43,394 bases of DNA from an uncultured Dehalococcoidia bacterium (GCA_903844685.1 CAIMUM010000152.1:1-43394); one strand, 5' to 3'. Positions 1 through 8,164 are shown, numbered from the stretch's first letter. Numbers and translations: made by a program. Notes: generated from the letters alone by a model not told the origin.

Positions 1-700
1 CGGCATGCGGGTCGCTCTCCAGCAGCACGCGGTCCATAAAGGCCCCCGGGTCCCCCTCGTCGGCGTTGCAGATAACATACTTAGTTTTGCTTTTAGCTTG
101 CGAGCACGCTGCCCACTTGGCTGCCGTGGGAAATCCCGCCCCGCCACGGCCGCGTAGTCCCGACTTTTCAAGCTTCTGTATAATCTGCGCCGGCTTCATC
201 TCCAGCGTACTGGACAACCCCCGGTACCCGCCGCAGGCGGTATATTGATCTATCTCCAGAGGAGAATTGTAGCCGCAGTTGCGCAGCAGCACCCTCACCT
301 GGTGTTTGAACAAGTCGAGCTCGGGGATGTAAACCGCTTCATCACCACCCCCCGCCACCGTACCCAGCGCCAGGTCCAGGCAGGGGTCATCGCCCCTGAC
401 GTAGCCTTCCACCAATTGCGGCACTATCCGCGGCGTGACATGATGGTAACAGACTGAAAAGCCGCCGGGCTTGACGATGACCACCAAAGGCTCGTACGAG
501 CACAACCCCATACAGCCGACCTCCGAGACCCGGGCCTTGCCCTCCAGCCCTGCGATTTCACGCCGGAAAGCCTCAAGGACAGCCATCGAGCCGGCAGCGC
601 GCCCGCAGGTAGCAGTGCCCACTAAAATATGAATGATTTCGCCGTTATATAGGGATTGCCAGTTCTGCCTGGACACATGGTAAATTTTCCTAAAGGTCAT
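1..700 (-). CDS. NuoF/HydB-type NADH-binding flavoprotein subunit (3' end cut off)
   Basis: FMN- and NAD(P)-binding subunit of a soluble hydrogenase, formate dehydrogenase or complex I-like enzyme. The frame starts at ATG 700 and stays open for 233 codons to the window edge, so the C-terminal half is missing. Residues 1-90 form a thioredoxin-like [2Fe-2S] domain with Cys32 (TATCGRAAG), Cys63 and Cys67 (GCMGLC). The FMN-binding region follows, with GRGGAGFPT at 184-192 and [13 protein letters not shown] at 212-224. The N-terminal ferredoxin domain is typical of HydB/HndC subunits and absent from classical complex I NuoF, so a cytoplasmic hydrogenase or NAD-linked dehydrogenase is more likely than complex I. 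It lies 16 bases after the NuoE-type gene and is probably translated with it. The catalytic partner is outside the window. Confidence 0.9.
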   Translation of the reverse strand, partial: MTFRKIYHVSRQNWQSLYNGEIIHILVGTATCGRAAGSMAVLEAFRREIAGLEGKARVSEVGCMGLCSYEPLVVIVKPGGFSVCYHHVTPRIVPQLVEGYVRGDDPCLDLALGTVAGGGDEAVYIPELDLFKHQVRVLLRNCGYNSPLEIDQYTACGGYRGLSSTLEMKPAQIIQKLEKSGLRGRGGAGFPTAAKWAACSQAKSKTKYVICNADEGDPGAFMDRVLLESDPHA

Positions 701-716
701 TAGTGTTAACCTATGC

Positions 717-1196
717 TTAGTCCTTGTGAGCCGACGGGGGATTCAATTCTACCATTACTTCTTCCACCTTTGGAGGCGTCATCTTCGGAAAAACATCCTG
801 CCCGATAGTGACCACAGGGGCAAGGGCGCAGCAGCCTATGCAGGCGACGCGGTCAAGGTCGAATTCGTGGTCTTCCGTTATCCCGCCTACCTCGATTTTT
901 AGTTCACGCGCCACCGCTTCCAGTACCAGTTGGCCGCCGGCCAGGTGGCAGGCTGTGCCCAGGCAAACTCGCACGGGCCTTTTTCCCGGCGGGGTGAAGC
1001 GGAACTGGTTATAAAAGGTTGCCACGCCCCAGACCGTTGCTGAAGACATATCGAGGAATTTTGCCACCTCAAGCATGGCTTCATTGGAAAGATATCCCTC
1101 CCGGGATTGTATTTCCTGTAATATCGCTATCAGGTAGCGCGGATGGCGGTGGTTATGGTTCAGAATTGACGAAAGATCCGATTCCTTTGTATTCAT
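717..1196 (-). CDS. NuoE/HydA-type thioredoxin-like [2Fe-2S] subunit
   Basis: 159 residues, the usual length of the NuoE/HndA (24 kDa) family. It relays electrons between the NuoF-type FMN site and the rest of the complex. The N-terminal helical part (about 1-70) contains the conserved [13 protein letters not shown] stretch. The [2Fe-2S] ligands are Cys78, Cys83, Cys119 and Cys123, in CLGTAC and CIGCC, with the family spacing. Cys122 is an extra neighbour. The next gene encodes the NuoF partner, 16 bases away. Upstream are a palindromic repeat and acsC, so the pair probably belongs to the same transcript as acsC. This suggests that NAD(P)H-linked redox chemistry is expressed together with the C1 pathway, which is an inference from position only. 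Confidence 0.92.
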   Translation of the reverse strand: MNTKESDLSSILNHNHRHPRYLIAILQEIQSREGYLSNEAMLEVAKFLDMSSATVWGVATFYNQFRFTPPGKRPVRVCLGTACHLAGGQLVLEAVARELKIEVGGITEDHEFDLDRVACIGCCALAPVVTIGQDVFPKMTPPKVEEVMVELNPPSAHKD

Positions 1197-1216
1197 CTTT
1201 GTCTTTGCCTTGATCA

Positions 1217-1249
1217 GATTGCTTCGTCACTCCGTTCCTCGCAATGACG
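1217..1249 (-). repeat. Dispersed palindromic (REP-like) repeat, copy 1
   Basis: A 33-base element in the 64-base gap between acsC and nuoE. It has the form GATTGCTTCGTCAC, a short middle, then CTCGCAATGACG. The ends GATTGC and GCAATGACG are partly inverted copies. The same core recurs at 2693-2726, 2750-2782, 23291-23323 and 25203-25231, always between genes. Function is not evident; such elements may fold in mRNA or mark transposase-mobilised REP sequences. Confidence 0.75.
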
Positions 1250-1260
1250 TTTTCATACGG

Positions 1261-2628
1261 TTATCCTTTCCAGCTTTTGACCAGCGCCGGCAAATAGGCG
1301 GGAATCTCGTTGGCATCGCCCGGGCCGACTATTATCTGCCAGTCGGGCAGGGCCTCGCTGAGCTCGTTGCGTATGCGGGCGACCTTACCGGGTATGACCA
1401 GCCGCCTGTGATTGACCATTCCCTCGACGCCGCATTTCCTGATGAAGGGGGCGATGTTGTCCCCGCTGAACTTGCCGGCCGCCCAGGCGGTAAGCACGCC
1501 CAGTCCACCGGACTCCTTGACGCACAGCCAGGCAGGCACTTTACTGGCCTCGACCTCGGAGGCAACGATGAAATAGGTCAGCGCCCAGTTGGTGGTTATC
1601 AGCACCGGCGAGCCGGCATTCGGGTTGTTGATGGGATAGACCTTTTCCTCCATGGCCATAGGGATGCGCGGGTCGGTGTATATATTCAGCCTCTGCACCA
1701 GCAGAGGCAGGAGTGTGTGCTCATCGATATCTGAGAGGACGATAACGGCGGCATATTTGGGTATAAACATCGCGGCCAGCAGCATCTCGCGCCGCTTATC
1801 GGCAGTCATGAAGCAGGGGAAGGCGACGGTGGGATAGCCCAGCGCCCTGAAACCCTGCTTCAGTGCCGCCCTGCGTATCAGTGTCTGGTCGCGCACGGCC
1901 GACTGCAGGTCCTTCGAGCCCGGGTCCAGCAGGACGTCCTCGATGCCCGCCTCCTTGAGCCGGCTGGTCAGGTGCACCAGCGATTCAACACCGGCCCCTT
2001 TAACGGCTACCACGGCCGGGTTTTGCTTCACTGCGCTGATGACTTTCTCCAGGTTTTGCGCGGTGACGGGGTAAAGAACAGGCTTCCTCCCCTCGCATAA
2101 GGCGTGCGCGTTGAGAAGGGTATCCGTGTCTTCGCAAATAAGCATCAGCGGGCAGTCCGCCGCGGTAAGCGCTTTCTTAACCATCGCCCCGTATTTCGCA
2201 GGGTCGCCCGATTTATACTGCAGGGCCAGCAGGTCAGCCCTCAGCGTCTTGCCAACCCAGCTGAAATGCAGTTCCCTTAACTTCCTGATCTTGTCCTCGA
2301 CTACCTCGCCAAGTTCATCGTCCGCAATAAGCACACCTATGCCGGGCTGATGCACGAAGGTCTTCTCGTGACGGTAGAGCACGGTTTCATCGCCCACTAC
2401 CAGCGCACAGGCACCCCTGCCGATAGTGACGGGCCTGATGGGCGGGGCCAGCGCGTCCTCCAGTTCCCTGCTGACCTCAGGCGAGATATAGGGACACTTC
2501 TCAACAGCAATGCCGCCCGATGCCAGCTTCATGGCAAAGGCGAAGCAGGTGGGCAGGCCACATTCCTTGCAGTTCTTCTTGCCGCCCTCCGGCAGCCGCT
2601 TGACTATTTCCGTGCCTTTGATCGCCAA
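1261..2628 (-). CDS. acsC: Corrinoid iron-sulfur protein, large subunit
   Basis: Large subunit (CdhE/gamma) of the corrinoid iron-sulfur protein. It carries the cobamide that shuttles a methyl group between methyltetrahydrofolate (via AcsE) and the acetyl-CoA synthase A-cluster. 455 residues matches the family. The N-terminal [4Fe-4S] domain has Cys20-x2-Cys23-x4-Cys28-x16-Cys45, the spacing of the known corrinoid protein. The central part is a TIM-barrel-like region and the C-terminal third is the cobalamin-binding region. A good ribosome site (AAGGAG) lies about 7 bases before the ATG. The gene follows acsB after a 214-base gap that holds a pair of palindromic repeats, and precedes the NuoE/NuoF pair. 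AcsD, its partner, is encoded at 6260-7165. Confidence 0.95.
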   Translation of the reverse strand: MAIKGTEIVKRLPEGGKKNCKECGLPTCFAFAMKLASGGIAVEKCPYISPEVSRELEDALAPPIRPVTIGRGACALVVGDETVLYRHEKTFVHQPGIGVLIADDELGEVVEDKIRKLRELHFSWVGKTLRADLLALQYKSGDPAKYGAMVKKALTAADCPLMLICEDTDTLLNAHALCEGRKPVLYPVTAQNLEKVISAVKQNPAVVAVKGAGVESLVHLTSRLKEAGIEDVLLDPGSKDLQSAVRDQTLIRRAALKQGFRALGYPTVAFPCFMTADKRREMLLAAMFIPKYAAVIVLSDIDEHTLLPLLVQRLNIYTDPRIPMAMEEKVYPINNPNAGSPVLITTNWALTYFIVASEVEASKVPAWLCVKESGGLGVLTAWAAGKFSGDNIAPFIRKCGVEGMVNHRRLVIPGKVARIRNELSEALPDWQIIVGPGDANEIPAYLPALVKSWKG

Positions 2629-2692
2629 ATCAATCTCCTTTTATCACACGCCATTGCGAGCCCGTTATCTCCTGTTGCGGGCCCTCTTTAAC

Positions 2693-2782
2693 CTCGTCAT
2701 TGCGAGCCCGAAGGGCGCGGCAATCCTTTTGCCTGACACGACGCTACAAGATTGCTTCGTCGCTACGCTCCTCGCAATGACG
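2693..2782. repeat. Inverted pair of REP-like repeats (copies 2 and 3)
   Basis: Copy 2 (2693-2726) reads CGTCATTGCGAGCCCG with ends GGCAATCC. Copy 3 (2750-2782) is in the opposite orientation, GATTGCTTCGTCGC to CTCGCAATGACG. Facing each other across 23 bases, they could fold into one long stem-loop in the acsB-acsC intergenic mRNA. A weaker partial match, CCATTGCGAGCCCG, sits near 2651. The structure may attenuate transcription or protect mRNA ends. No gene is visible in this 214-base gap. Confidence 0.75.
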
Positions 2783-2842
2783 TTCTGCAGTGGTTCCTTG
2801 CAGTGACGGGCTAAACAAGCGCCGCTCAATGACAAAATAATA

Positions 2843-4072
2843 TTACACTGGGAGTTTTACCTCACCTTTGACCCAGGGATGGCCGGCGCGGTCGAGGAAA
2901 GCAACCAGCTCATCAACATTAGTTACATCGTTCTCCGTGGCTATTTTTCCATGCAAATCCATGGGGCAGGCGTCCCTGTACATCTCCTGTATTACCCGCG
3001 GCATCCAGACGATGCGGTACCAGCCGCCGTCCGCCTTGAGGAAGCTGGGGGAGCGCAGGTACTCCAGCGCAATGCCCAGGAAACCCTCAACCTGCCGTCC
3101 CCCGCTGGTATCCCCGGCCATCTCGGTGAAGGGCGACCCGATCACTGTGTCTCCCTCGAAATCGCGGTTAACGATGCCGAAGGCGTCCGCCTCGGGTATG
3201 TAAAAACAGATAGCCTGGAAGCAGCCGCAGGAGGTATGCGGGTAGCCGAAGGCGCTGTGCAAGAAGACCCTGTCGTAAGTGCCCATGGACTTCTCCAGAG
3301 CCAGCCTATCGGCGCCCCGGTACTCTCCCCTCACCGGGTCAATGATATCGCCCTTGGGCACGGCCTGGATGGGCCCCTCGGGGTCCATCTGGTAGGCGGC
3401 CTTTCCGTCGAACCAGTTGATGGCGCCGCAGTTGGCGATGCGCTCAGGTGTAATACAGCAGATATGGGTGGGAGCGAAGCTCTGGCAGAGGGCGCAACTG
3501 TAAAACTCCTCCACGTCGGCCTCGCGCAGGCCGCGTATCTTCTCGTCGCGCGAACGGTAAACCTCCACGGCTTTAGGCAACAACTCCTCAATTTTAACCG
3601 GGTCGGTTATAAAGGTGACCTGTATCTTCTCAATGATATCTATCTCGGAAGTGTAAAGGAATATCAATATCTCGCCCAGCGACCTCAGGGATTTCAGCCC
3701 CTTGCCGAAGGATGCCTTGTTCAGCCGCATCCAGACGTCCTGGCGCTGGTTCATATGGTAAAAGCCCTCTATATAGTTCAGGTAAAGGTGCAGCCGGCGC
3801 TCCAGGACGGGCTCGATATCCCGTTCCAGCCTTGCCCCGGCTACGTCCACAATCAAGGCGATGGGCTGGCTACTGCCCTCCGGGAGAACGTCAATGTCCG
3901 GCCCGATGACCTCCACCTTCTCGTGTGTGACACCGTCAGGGGGTTTAATGGAGACCAGCTCAAATTTGGTGCGCACGTTGGGGCCACCGAACTCCACGCG
4001 CATGTCGGCCTTGCGGATGACCTCGCCTTCGTACTGTGGACCGATGTCTACCGGGAATATTCCGTCAGCCAT
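2843..4072 (-). CDS. acsB: Acetyl-CoA synthase catalytic subunit (CdhC-length AcsB)
   Basis: Makes or cleaves acetyl-CoA at the nickel-iron-sulfur A-cluster, using CO, CoA and the methyl group from the corrinoid protein. The [4Fe-4S] part of the A-cluster is bound by Cys193, Cys196, Cys205 and Cys215; these offsets (3, 12 and 22) match the known AcsB ligands. The nickel site is the Cys-Gly-Cys motif at 282-284 (SCGCFQA). At 409 residues it lacks the roughly 300-residue N-terminal domain of acetogen AcsB that docks CODH, and so resembles archaeal CdhC. ATG 4072 follows a GGGAG ribosome site at about 5 bases. A promoter and dyad lie just upstream at 4125-4166, so it can be transcribed apart from the upstream genes. 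All A-cluster ligands are intact, so catalysis is expected. Confidence 0.94.
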   Translation of the reverse strand: MADGIFPVDIGPQYEGEVIRKADMRVEFGGPNVRTKFELVSIKPPDGVTHEKVEVIGPDIDVLPEGSSQPIALIVDVAGARLERDIEPVLERRLHLYLNYIEGFYHMNQRQDVWMRLNKASFGKGLKSLRSLGEILIFLYTSEIDIIEKIQVTFITDPVKIEELLPKAVEVYRSRDEKIRGLREADVEEFYSCALCQSFAPTHICCITPERIANCGAINWFDGKAAYQMDPEGPIQAVPKGDIIDPVRGEYRGADRLALEKSMGTYDRVFLHSAFGYPHTSCGCFQAICFYIPEADAFGIVNRDFEGDTVIGSPFTEMAGDTSGGRQVEGFLGIALEYLRSPSFLKADGGWYRIVWMPRVIQEMYRDACPMDLHGKIATENDVTNVDELVAFLDRAGHPWVKGEVKLPV

Positions 4073-4124
4073 AAATCTCCCGCCTTATCTCAATAATCAA
4101 CTGCGCCATATGACCTAATATTAT

Positions 4125-4166
4125 ATCCGTATAAACGGATCATACCCTAATGCGTTCCCGCGTCAA
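4125..4166 (-). promoter_or_regulatory. Promoter with overlapping dyad before acsB
   Basis: On the minus strand, TTGACG (4166-4161), 16 bases and TATGAT (4144-4139) form a good sigma70-type promoter. A perfect dyad, ATCCGT-TTAT-ACGGAT (4140-4125), overlaps the -10 box and the expected start site, the place a repressor would bind. A second TATAAT follows at 4124-4119. The -35 box overlaps the stop codon of the cdhA-like gene. Promoter function and operator role are inferred from sequence only. Confidence 0.55.
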
Positions 4167-6250
4167 TGCACCACATCGTCGAGCGTAACCTGCGAGCGGT
4201 AGGTGCCGACCAGGGTGGGAAGGGACAGCACCGGCTTCTCCTGCCAGCCGCTCTCACCAAGCTGCGCCTGCAATTCCTTCTTGAAGAAGATGGGTATATC
4301 CGAAGCCCTTCTGATAAACAGATGGGCGTCAGCGGGCAACTTGCCGAAATACTGCCTGTGCAGGCCAATGTAATGGGTAAGCTTGGTGGCCCTGCCCTGC
4401 GGTGTATCGTTCTTGCGCATGCATAATTTGGCCAGCGCCACGATAACTGCGCCCTTATCGGCCAGCAGGTTGACCAGGTGCTCGGGGGATGGTTCGCCCG
4501 TATCCACAACTTGCTTAGAGCGGCCGTCCATAACGCTCCAATCGGTTTCGCCCGGCTTGCTGAGGTAGAGCCTTCCGTATTTAATGCAGCGCGGGCCGAC
4601 GATGACCGGTATGCCCAGCCGGTTGCAGCCGGTGGCCAGGGCTAATTCCTCCTCGCCGCAGGCGCCCCAGGCCAGCCCGCAGGCGCCCACCCGGTTGAGT
4701 ATATAGTCCGCCACAACCTCGTAATTAGCCCTCAGCGGCAGAGCAGCGAAGATGCTGGCGATCTTTATAGCGGCGCCGCTGATATGCGCGGAGGAGACGC
4801 CCGGACCCATATTTATCACGCCGCCGGCATCGAAGTCAGGTGGGTACCTCTCATAGATCGACTTCCCCTCATTATCCGTCTTGAGCGCAGCGGCGATAGC
4901 CGAGTCCCCGGCCAGCACTACGATGTATTTGCGTTTAGCGAACTCCTCGGCTATATCGGCGATATCGCCGGGTGAACCCGGGTAATTAGAACCTCCCACG
5001 ATGGCAATAACCCCCGGGATGGTGCCCAGCACCAGCGGCGCTCCTACTTTCCTTATCTCGGTATCCATGACCGGTCCGCGGCCTACCCGCATCTTGCCCG
5101 CTTCATGCTGGCCAGAACTTTCCGGCGGCGGCGCCTTGCTGCGGGAGGCCGAGAGCTTAAGCGCAGCCTCCACAGCTACGGCGGCGGCTTTGCTGGGGTC
5201 GGGCAGCAGTATACTTTTCTCCCTGAGCAGTTCAATTAAAATCTCCTCGGTATTATCAGATGATATGTCCTCCAGGCCACATGCCGTACCGGCATCGGTG
5301 GCTATGAAAGCCGCCCCGGCCGCCCGGGTTTCGGACAATAAATCTGTCAACAGGTTACCCCCTCCGCACATCACGACGTCCGCGATGCCACTGCGCAGGA
5401 CAAAGGGTAACGCTGAAAGCGGTCCGGCTATTTTGGCCGTGGGGCAATAGCGCACCAGGTCATGGGCAACCGGACCCATACCAACTACTTCAATCTTGCC
5501 CTCCAATCCACTGTGCCTGAGGTAATCCACCAGGCAGACGGCAGAGACCGTGTCATCGCCTACCAGCAGGATAACCGGCTTCTTCGTATCCACCGCTGCC
5601 AATCCTACATCAATCAGCGCGGTATCTGCCTTAGAAGAGGGGAAAGCGAAGCCGGTGATGGCCGCCAGGTCTGCGGCTTCCATCACAGTGTGGGTCAGCA
5701 TCGAGGCATGCATGGCCTTGGATTCCAAATCTGAAACCGCCGCTTCAAAACCTGTATTAGCGGAGGCCAGCAGCAAGGCAAGCTGATCCTCGATGTAACA
5801 TAATATCCTTTCCAGGTCGCCCAGGGACGCAGGCTTTATCCCCAGCACCGTCCTGATATGCGGCGCCTCTATACCGATCTTATCACCCAAATCTACAGGC
5901 AACTCCCGGCCTTTAACCTCCACCAGGTAATCGATGAGCCTGCGCGCCTGTGCCAGTATTTTCGCCAGGCCTTCGCAGCAAGTCCGCAGCGTAAGCCGCG
6001 CTTGCATAGCCGATGAATCCACTCCACAGGAACCCCTGCGGCCTTCTGAGAGATCGCATTCCCCATACGTGCAGAGGCTACATTTGTCCGTGACCGGGAC
6101 GTAAAACGGTTTCCAGGTCTGCAGGAGCCGACGGTCCCAGTTCCTCAGTTCCAGGATGCCGGGCAGGGGCGTATGCCCGACCGGTTCCCAGCTATCGCCG
6201 GCGCGGATAAAGTCATTTGCCTCCCTCGTCTGCCTCTCGTTCCTTGCCAC
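4163..6250 (-). CDS. Degenerate CODH alpha-subunit (CdhA-like) protein lacking C-cluster ligands
   Basis: 695 residues aligning along its length with archaeal-type CdhA. The N-terminal cluster motif is kept: Cys57-x2-Cys60-x4-Cys65-x9-Cys75 (CSLCTYGECDL then GRRGSCG). Compared with CODH motifs recalled from the family, every C-cluster ligand is replaced: the His of the GHN motif is Asp232; the GLCC cysteine lies in GMGP (257-260); the next cysteine is Asn299; the VGC cysteine is Gly420; the SGCAA cysteine is Asp449; the GSCVS cysteine is Gly484. The histidine relay near residues 90-105 is also gone. So are the two ferredoxin-like clusters of archaeal CdhA, which would explain the shorter length. 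It starts at GTG 6250 with AGGAGG upstream and lies 9 bases after acsD. It is probably a structural or electron-transfer partner of AcsB, not a CO oxidase. The loss of ligands is inferred without a computed alignment. Confidence 0.85.
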   Translation of the reverse strand: MARNERQTREANDFIRAGDSWEPVGHTPLPGILELRNWDRRLLQTWKPFYVPVTDKCSLCTYGECDLSEGRRGSCGVDSSAMQARLTLRTCCEGLAKILAQARRLIDYLVEVKGRELPVDLGDKIGIEAPHIRTVLGIKPASLGDLERILCYIEDQLALLLASANTGFEAAVSDLESKAMHASMLTHTVMEAADLAAITGFAFPSSKADTALIDVGLAAVDTKKPVILLVGDDTVSAVCLVDYLRHSGLEGKIEVVGMGPVAHDLVRYCPTAKIAGPLSALPFVLRSGIADVVMCGGGNLLTDLLSETRAAGAAFIATDAGTACGLEDISSDNTEEILIELLREKSILLPDPSKAAAVAVEAALKLSASRSKAPPPESSGQHEAGKMRVGRGPVMDTEIRKVGAPLVLGTIPGVIAIVGGSNYPGSPGDIADIAEEFAKRKYIVVLAGDSAIAAALKTDNEGKSIYERYPPDFDAGGVINMGPGVSSAHISGAAIKIASIFAALPLRANYEVVADYILNRVGACGLAWGACGEEELALATGCNRLGIPVIVGPRCIKYGRLYLSKPGETDWSVMDGRSKQVVDTGEPSPEHLVNLLADKGAVIVALAKLCMRKNDTPQGRATKLTHYIGLHRQYFGKLPADAHLFIRRASDIPIFFKKELQAQLGESGWQEKPVLSLPTLVGTYRSQVTLDDVVH

Positions 6251-6259
6251 AGCAGCCTC

Positions 6260-7165
6260 CTATAATTTGCCTTCGATGGCTTCCTTGAGTAGCCTGCAAT
6301 TATCCGGATGGCGCAGCACCAGTATATCGGCGCCGGCCAGCAGCAGGCTTATGGCCGTGATGCTTTCCCAGAGCATGCCCTGTTCAGCATCGGCCCTGGC
6401 CTGGTTGATCTTCCAGCACTCACGGCCAAGGTCGGCGATGATGGGCATCTGCATGGCCATGTCGCCGTAGACCACCCCGACCTGGCGGCTGCGCTCCATG
6501 ATAGTGAAGCTGTATTCCATACCGTAACCCAGCGCCGAGCTGAGCGGGTCGATGACTATCTTCTCGGGAGGTAGCTGTTTGAGCAGCTTAACGTTGAGCT
6601 CTTTCTCAAGATTTATATCTATGGGCGTTTGGGCAATGATGCAATGCCCGTTCTCCGCTACCGCGCGGGCTATAGCTTCGTAATTCTCCTTGACCACCGG
6701 GCCTATCAGCAGGTTGTCTCCTTTGCATGCTTCAGCCACTGCGGTCAGAACCTCGATATCTTTCTTATCGTCACCACAACCATAAACCACCAGGGGCGCA
6801 TCCAATCCCCCTGTAATCTCCTTCACCAGCGCAGCAGCTTCTGCTGCAGGCTTGTTGGACCCCTGGGGATCGGTGCCTTCCAGGTGCAGGCAGACCAGGT
6901 CGGCTCCCATCTCCATGCACCTTTTCGCCCATTTTAGCGGGTCGTTCACAACATCCCTGAACGGTCCTGCCACATGCCCGGCCCAGCCGGCAGCGCCGTT
7001 GTCGTCCACCTCGAGCGCAACCACGCAGCGGTTGGCGGCAGCACCCTCAAAATAGTGCAGCGGCAGGATATTCTGTCCCCCGATCCTGACCGCTTTCCGC
7101 CCGCTGCCGATGGTGACCTCTTTCAACCTGCCTGTATATGTTTCCAGGGGCGCCTTGTATTGCAT
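6260..7165 (-). CDS. acsD: Corrinoid iron-sulfur protein, small subunit
   Basis: Small (delta, CdhD) subunit of the corrinoid iron-sulfur protein, forming a heterodimer with AcsC and helping to cap the cobamide. 301 residues is close to the usual bacterial length. It is a TIM-barrel protein of the AcsD/CdhD family: the N-terminal part contains GGQNILPLHYFEG and an acidic VALEVDD strand, and later segments include LVCLHLEGTDP and VIDPLSSALGYG, all recognisable for the family. It sits 13 bases after acsE and 9 bases before the cdhA-like gene, so the three are one translationally spaced operon. Its partner acsC is separated from it by two genes and an internal promoter, an unusual order for two subunits needed in equal amounts. 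Confidence 0.93.
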   Translation of the reverse strand: MQYKAPLETYTGRLKEVTIGSGRKAVRIGGQNILPLHYFEGAAANRCVVALEVDDNGAAGWAGHVAGPFRDVVNDPLKWAKRCMEMGADLVCLHLEGTDPQGSNKPAAEAAALVKEITGGLDAPLVVYGCGDDKKDIEVLTAVAEACKGDNLLIGPVVKENYEAIARAVAENGHCIIAQTPIDINLEKELNVKLLKQLPPEKIVIDPLSSALGYGMEYSFTIMERSRQVGVVYGDMAMQMPIIADLGRECWKINQARADAEQGMLWESITAISLLLAGADILVLRHPDNCRLLKEAIEGKL

Positions 7166-7178
7166 AAACCTACCTCAA

Positions 7179-8057
7179 TTAAGATTCCAACCAGGCGTGG
7201 GAATAGAGCGCATCACCCATCAGTACCCTTGCCGTCTTAACATAATCTCTGGCTTTTTCCGGCAACCCGGATGTTTCAACCTGCTCGCCTTCCATCACCC
7301 CGTGTATAAGTTCCCTGATATCCTTAATTCCACCTCTGTTGAGCCCTACCAGTTCGGGATCGAGGACATCCGCGATAGCCGAATACAGGCCATACTTTTC
7401 CAGCATCACCATATAGGTGCGGTTAAGTATGCCTCGCAGGTGGGCCGGCGTACCGTTTGAAACGTTGGAGAGGCCGACCACCGACCTGACTCCCGGCAGC
7501 AGGTCCGCCAATATCCTGACAAATTCCAGCGCCTCGCGCACCTGCTTCTGGTCGGCGCTGACCGGCAGAATAATCGGGTCAACAAATATGTCCTCATTAC
7601 TGATACCAAGGCCGTTGGCATAGGCAACGGTTTCCATAATACTTTCTACACGGGCATCGACGTCGGGCGGGCAACCCAGGTCGGTGATAACCGAGATAAT
7701 GACCTGCGTATTGTACTTGACCGCCAGCGGCATCATGAGCTCTTTGCTCTCGGCCTTGCCGGACGCAGAATTCAATATCGGCCGTGTTTTACACAGCGCG
7801 AGCCCTGCCTCCATGGCAGCCGGGTTCATCGTATCCAGTGAAATGGGCAAATCGGTCACTTCCTGCACCGTATTGACCAGCCAGGAGCCGACCTCTTCGG
7901 GGTCCCTGCGGGCAGGGCCCAGGTTCAGGTCGAGGTAATCAGCACCGGCTTGAGCCTGTGCCGTGGCCAGCGCCTGGATGGCGGCGGCGTCCCTGTTCCT
8001 GACAGCCTCACTGACCACCTTGGAGATAATGTGGATGTTCTCGCCAATTAAAATCAT
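7179..8057 (-). CDS. acsE: Methyltetrahydrofolate:corrinoid iron-sulfur protein methyltransferase
   Basis: Transfers the methyl group between N5-methyltetrahydrofolate and the cobalt of AcsCD, linking folate C1 metabolism to acetyl-CoA chemistry. 292 residues, slightly longer than the roughly 262 of the Moorella enzyme. It belongs to the pterin-binding TIM-barrel family: GENIHIIS at the N-terminus, DLNLGPARRDPEE, the SLDT strand, and GLSNVSNG, which holds the asparagine known to assist methyl transfer. It is the first gene of the minus-strand C1 operon. A promoter with an extended -10 lies about 30 bases upstream. No clear ribosome site is visible before ATG 8057. Confidence 0.94.
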   Translation of the reverse strand: MILIGENIHIISKVVSEAVRNRDAAAIQALATAQAQAGADYLDLNLGPARRDPEEVGSWLVNTVQEVTDLPISLDTMNPAAMEAGLALCKTRPILNSASGKAESKELMMPLAVKYNTQVIISVITDLGCPPDVDARVESIMETVAYANGLGISNEDIFVDPIILPVSADQKQVREALEFVRILADLLPGVRSVVGLSNVSNGTPAHLRGILNRTYMVMLEKYGLYSAIADVLDPELVGLNRGGIKDIRELIHGVMEGEQVETSGLPEKARDYVKTARVLMGDALYSHAWLES

Positions 8058-8087
8058 GTCGTGCGGAAAGACGGTTAAATCAGGGGA

Positions 8088-8117
8088 ATTCTATCATCGA
8101 TTGCCGCGCAGGGGCAA
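8088..8117 (-). promoter_or_regulatory. Promoter of the acsE-acsD-cdhA-like operon
   Basis: On the minus strand, TTGCCC (8117-8112), 18 bases and TAGAAT (8093-8088), with an extended -10 (TGATAGAAT). The expected start near 8081 leaves a leader of about 24 bases before acsE. Only one candidate of this quality is seen in the acsE-rnhA gap. Confidence 0.5.
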
Positions 8118-8153
8118 GGAAAAAAATCCCGGCCGGCAAGCCCTGAAATAGCG

Positions 8154-8159
8154 TATAAT
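8154..8159 (+). promoter_or_regulatory. Possible -10 box giving leaderless rnhA mRNA
   Basis: A perfect TATAAT ends 5 bases before ATG 8165. If used, transcription would start at about the A of the start codon, and no Shine-Dalgarno sequence is seen. No good -35 hexamer is visible, so this is only a candidate. Confidence 0.35.
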
Positions 8160-8164
8160 TGGCC

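Noticed and set aside
2879-4096. 405-codon open frame on the plus strand opposite acsB
   Set aside because: It is the reverse-strand shadow of a clear acsB with intact A-cluster motifs; the translation has no recognisable domain.
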